Below, one piece after another: positions 56,501-64,000 of a stretch of DNA of 64,000 bases. The stretch's first letter is position 1. Each line of letters starts with the position of its first letter. A program made the translations under genes and the position numbers. The stretch is from Capitella teleta (lineage: Eukaryota; Annelida; Polychaeta; Capitellidae): contig KB296704.1 in NCBI GenBank assembly GCA_000328365.1, forward strand, positions 254,685-318,684, written 5' to 3'. Below the pieces are notes generated by a model, which had not been told where the DNA came from, did no database searches, and saw nothing but the letters and a program-made list of their open reading frames with translations.

Positions 56501-58034
56501 CCTTTAATTGTCCCGACTCGTTTAATACTACAAGCCTCGTAGGATCCGATGAGTCATGCATGCAGAGCGTAATCTGATAGCGATAAGCAGAATTTCCGCA
56601 TGGTTTATCAGCTGATCAGTTCGATGGCTTTCACCCAAACGGAAGTCGGATAATATTACAAGTGGACCTTATTCCACCTCCGGTCGCTTTAATTATTGTG
56701 CAATGTTAATGATTACACGATTGAGCTAACTCTGAATAACCACGGCTCCAAAGTCTCCTTTGGTCCATTCAAATACCAGTAGAAATAACATTCTGTCCGT
56801 GAATGGCTGCCCATTTGACCCGTAAATCGAAGTCGGAACAGTCTTCCATAAAATTTATGCTCCCTGTACGAATGAATTTCTAACACGAGCATCACTGAGC
56901 TGGGCTAATCAAATGGAAAGAATCGAAATGATTATTTTTATAGATTTTTTTTTTCTTTTTCGTTTAGCAACTATTTAAATTAATCAAGAAGATGTAACGC
57001 GAACAGTGATTCAATAGTAAGATTAGAAATAATTATAGTTTTGAGTTGATACTAGCAGATATGATTTATAATATCAGACACAGCATTATGTTATGTGGAC
57101 ACACACGTACTGCTCACCCCAGAACGAGAAATATAGCTGACTCGACAAAAATATATGCGAATACAATAACTCAATAAGCGGTTATGAATATAAATTATAA
57201 TGATACACAATTAACGAGACGAGGATTGCTTAATCAGTATTGCAGTTTAGTAAATATCCTTTACATAACTGTGGAATTGAGTTATTAATCTGACATCAAT
57301 ATTATTATACTGTACAATCATAACAATGGTAGATATTATTATGTGGTATGTCCATGCACGCACGCGGCCAGCCGAATGTCAATAATATCACGAGAGAATT
57401 TGACAGAAGAAGCGAAAATGAGACGCTACCTTTTCGTCGATATTGCCTTGTTCCATCGTTTTCATAGGATATCAAATCACGGTCGATTCAGTTGCCAACC
57501 AAATTATCTTTCAGGTACAGAACGGGCTGAGTTTTCTTTATATGCAATTCAAGCCTAAACATTTCGTCACCATGATCAGCTGATCGCATTGGTGTGCAAC
57601 CGTAGCACTGGCCAACGCTGCTCTGCGTACAGTGCGCGCTATAAAATGCAACTAAGCGAATAGATGGGATTTAATGGTTACATTGTGGTAAATTACTTAT
57701 AGTATAGGGTGGAATACTGTGAATCATTAAACAGTGAATATTATGTCTAGTTGAGGTTGGCTTTATCGTATTTTATGCATGACACTTACTGCGCGCAAAT
57801 GTAGTTAGAATAATAATATGATGAGGTTTACGGTAAACCCGTGGTTGTAAGGCAGGGTGAATTCATTTCTTTTCTGCGGCCTGGTTATCTCATTTTGATG
57901 TCATACTTTTCACTGTGTACTTTCGTGTATAACCACTTCAGTTAATTTTTTTAAAGGGCAGATTTCAAGTTTTCTGGAAAATAACAATATTAGACCGGCC
58001 TATATCATCGGGTCGCGTTTGGTTTATGGACCAT
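53530..58034. other. Upstream flank of the UNC93-like gene
   Basis: AT-rich, with no supportable exon although the missing 5' exon of the UNC93-like gene may lie here or beyond. It contains one X-box-like word at 56090 and paired CRE-like TGACGTCA words near 53989, 54273, 54717, 56202 and 56264. Confidence 0.5.
56090..56103. promoter_or_regulatory. X-box-like palindrome
   Basis: GTAACCATGGTAAC, one base from the perfect X-box seen at 25258. Confidence 0.45.
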
Positions 58035-58736
58035 TTAAAGGGAGGGAGAACTGGTTAAAAATGGACTTTGAGTCGTTATTTGATGCACCAAAAATGATTC
58101 CTATGCCTGGCCAACACAAGGAATATCATCGCTAACGATTTCGCGGGAGATATATTGCTAACTAGGCGTGACGTCAGGAGCTGTGATGAAACACCGAGTT
58201 CCCCATCTTTTACAATGGGCCTCGTCATATCAGCGTGTCCTGCGACTAAACCCCTGGATATTTTTTTTATTTTTTTTCGGAAATAGATAGAATAATCATT
58301 TTGCCACCAGTCAGGCGCGAAAAAGAAATATTTTTCGCTATTTTTCTTATTTTAACAAGCGATTTTCTAGGACGCCTACCATGGTTTCTCATCCTGAAAC
58401 AGTAAAAAGGTCAGCCAGAGTGCACCACGCATGCGCTTTCGTTTCGTAAACAACAAAGATGTCCTTTTATGGCGAAGATGATCTGCTCTGATTGGCTGAA
58501 ATCGATAGCTTCACGAGGGGAACGGGACCAATCACGGCAAGCCATCAGCTGACGTTTGCCTCCTATACTTCGCAATGGAAGCCATTCTCCCATAGGCGCA
58601 ATGCTAACCCCGATATTCGGAATGCATTATTTCCTTACACTTGCATCCAGGCATGGTGTTTTTGGCACGGAATGCTATCAATTGGTGCTATGAGTCAATA
58701 AAACATCACTTAAAATTCAGTTCCCCATCCCTTTAA
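58035..58736. mobile_element. Non-autonomous TTAA-bounded element, copy 2 (702 bp)
   Basis: Same element, orientation and TTAA-bounded ends as 38887-39600. The two copies differ by scattered substitutions and a few small indels, such as a roughly 10-base gap relative to copy 1 near 58436. No coding capacity. Probably piggyBac-mobilised. Confidence 0.82.
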
Positions 58737-60928
58737 GTGCATGAGGGCCACTGAGGCCCAGGGCGATGACTTTGAGGTAATCCCGTTTCGCCAACTTCAT
58801 CTCCATTCTGCAATCCGAACTGCACTATTCAGAAAACAAAACTACCAGCTGTTAAGGAGGTCGATATGGTGTGGAGAAAGGGCTAATGATAAATTATACG
58901 ATAGAGAGGTATTGACAGAGAGAACAAAAACATTAGTTATTTATGTACGTGATTTTCCATGATCAGGCCTAAACATGGACTTTTCTCATAAATATGAGCT
59001 CACTCCCAATTCCAAAAAAGAATTTCAGTTCATACCATGAAATGTAATCGCTTTATTTCACGCCAATCTTAATCGAAATTACAGAAGTCTCGAGCCCAGC
59101 GTAGGGCACGTGGTTGAGGCGAAAATAAAATTAATGCGTTATGAGGGGGAAATAAGGAATCATAACGTGTAAGATTGTTGAGTTAACACATCATCACAGT
59201 AGTCGAGTAGCTTGTTATTAAATATTAACGTATGACGATATAGATCATGCATGTAGTAAAGCAAACATAATTGTATTCGCGAATACAAAGGTTACGTACG
59301 CTGTCATAATCAGCATGACATTTCATCAAACGAAGTTAAAAAAAAAAACAAACAAAAAAACGATCAGTCAATCGTTGGTGTTGTTGCGCCATCAAGCAGT
59401 GCTATCTATGGTTGACCAGTATAGCCACACACACATTCAACGTTTTGCAATCATTTGCTGAAATTTCATTGAGCAACATTCCGAATCTCACATACTCATG
59501 CCGTCTCAACCCCAAAGATCTGCCAGAACAATGCATGAATCCTGGCATTACATATCACCAACTCTAAATAGTAAATACGTACCTCAATACACAACTCCTG
59601 TTAGATCGCTTTAATTAACCAATGTGTCGTTTCATCATGCATCAGCACTTCACCAGTTTGAGCTCATCTATGGTGAATCGTTTTATCCGAAGAAAGCTCG
59701 TATTTATTATTTAATATTTTCAGATCCGGATCCGGGATTAGGTGATCTTTTCAGGTGGGATTGGGATAATAGAACTATTCAGGGGACTGTGATTTGCTAC
59801 TGTATCCCCTTCAATGACTGAGGATTGACACATTTGGTCATTCGTATTGGCTTCAACAAGTTATAACTGAGAAGACATTTGACAGCAAGACTGGAAATAG
59901 CGGATGTCACTGATAAATACTTGTATTCTGGAACACGTAATCATGGTGTGGTTACGAATTTATGACTGTCACTCTGGAATTAAAATTACATTGAAGTACT
60001 ACTGACTCATCATTTCTGGCAGTCAGCCGCCAACTTTAAAAGAATCTACAAATTGAGATGAGATTGTGAAAACTTGGATCGTTGGATTATGGTCCAGATA
60101 CGCAAAAGGTTGCCGAGAGGCAAAACTGCACGTGCAGTTGACGAATCCGAAAGAAGATCTAGAATATTTCTAGATTAAAATTTACTGAATATAGTAATGA
60201 GAAGAAGCAAGTCCCAGTTGAATATTTGCATTTCAATTTATTGAAGAATGTTGGATTGGCCTACGGCTAACCCTAAACAACAAAATTCATAAAAAACATA
60301 CAAATTTTATTCTAAGCGAGATCACAATACAAACAAATTCTACTCACAACGTTACAGAGAAAGTCATCAACTTGATTTTTTTAAAGTTTCAAATTCATTT
60401 GATCTACATATAAACAAATCTGAGCAGAATTTGAGAAAGTTTGTCATGAAGGGGTTAATTTAATAGCATTTTTTCAACAAAATTACAATTTCAAAAGTTA
60501 AATATTGAGATATATGGATGTACACATATATCATATGTTCACAATATAGATATAGCACCACAAGAGTGGAAATCAATGAAAGATTAATAAGCATTCAATA
60601 TAATTTGATCTCCACAATGTATTATCAAAATTCAATAATAAATAAAGAGGAAGGACCCAACATTAAAAAAAGAAAAAAAATCTGCTGAATTATAAAATTC
60701 TCAATAAATCCAGCATCAAATTCGAATGGAAAAGAAAAAAACAGGAAACAAAATCTCCACTTCAGAAACGAAGAGACCAATCAAGAAGAGTTCAAGACAC
60801 CAGGTCATCTTAAATATATACATCATTCAGCAGGTCTTTTTGGACACACACAACGTAATCAGACAAACAATATCCAAAATTGAATCACAGGTCGCCAGAG
60901 TTCAAACAAAAGGTCAGATAAAGGTCGC
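58737..60928. other. Intergenic 3' of the N4BP1-like gene
   Basis: AT-rich. A plus-strand frame at 59624-59821 ends in a protein-like segment (DPDPGLGDLFRWDWDNRT) after a possible acceptor (TAATATTTTCAG), but nothing else supports a gene. Minus-strand AATAAA at 60236-60241 could serve the N4BP1-like transcript. Confidence 0.5.
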
Positions 60929-63858
<2,930 letters not shown>

Positions 63859-64000
63859 CTTAAATGTTGGATATCTGGAAGCGGAAAGAGAAATGAAATA
63901 AGCGAATGAATTGACTCACACATAGTCACAGTCACAACACAACTCTGGTGTCTAAATTTGGGTCAGGGTAAAGGTGGACTCACCAGGCTGTGGTCATTCA
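63859..64000 (-). promoter_or_regulatory. N4BP1-like 5'UTR exons with upstream ORF
   Basis: 63859-63874 is the leader part of the first coding exon (acceptor CGCTTCCAG). 63984-64000 is the end of an upstream exon (donor CTG|GTGAGT) that continues outside the window. Joined, they give ATG ACC ACA GCC TGA, a four-codon upstream ORF whose stop spans the junction and lies in frame just ahead of the main start. Confidence 0.7.

Noticed and set aside
59624-59821. A small gene ending DWDNRTIQGTVICYCIPFND
   Set aside because: Protein-like end and a possible acceptor, but no upstream exon, domain or promoter could be supported.

Overview
This is nuclear DNA from a bilaterian animal, most likely a marine invertebrate. 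The evidence is AT-rich intergenic sequence, multi-exon genes with GT-AG introns, scattered LINEs, SINEs and small terminal-inverted-repeat elements, and five animal gene families. I cannot fix the phylum from the sequence. The gene set fits an invertebrate deuterostome (hemichordate, amphioxus or echinoderm), but a lophotrochozoan is not excluded. One assembly gap (36572-36782) is present.

Layout. 1-2860 is upstream flank. 2870-3287 is a GC-richer promoter and 5'UTR. 3288-23789 (+) is a complete four-exon spalt/SALL zinc-finger repressor gene of about 1436 codons, with introns of about 9.0, 6.1 and 1.05 kb, followed by its 3'UTR and a cluster of CRE and E-box palindromes near 24.4 kb. 26545-28693 (-) is a two-exon secreted C-type lectin. 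28.7-39.6 kb is a repeat-rich accessory interval. It holds a tRNA-like SINE head, a GCGTTATGA minisatellite, two kinds of short inverted-repeat element, an unrecognised coiled-coil coding region, a decayed hAT transposase and two LINE remnants, one of them split by a SINE with a clean target duplication. 39783-48318 (+) is fatty acid 2-hydroxylase (FA2H, six exons). 50749-53529 (-) holds the last four exons of an UNC93-like membrane protein, convergent with FA2H. 53.5-60.9 kb is AT-rich and gene-poor, with a second copy of the TTAA-bounded element. 60929-64000 (-) is a KH/NYN-domain RNase of the N4BP1/KHNYN family, with its 5'UTR reaching the window edge.

How it fits together. The genes do not form one pathway. 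The arrangement may still be old: human SALL1, N4BP1 and FA2H all lie on 16q, and SALL2 lies close to KHNYN on 14q. The SALL-to-N4BP1/KHNYN linkage seen here could therefore predate the vertebrate genome duplications. Other points worth a second look are a set of RFX X-box-like palindromes in non-coding DNA, a long N-terminal extension with a duplicated PEYxD motif on the UNC93-like protein, an extra C-terminal zinc finger on SALL, and an upstream ORF in the N4BP1-like gene whose stop codon is created by splicing. I found no retroviral or LTR element, no CRISPR array and no rRNA gene.
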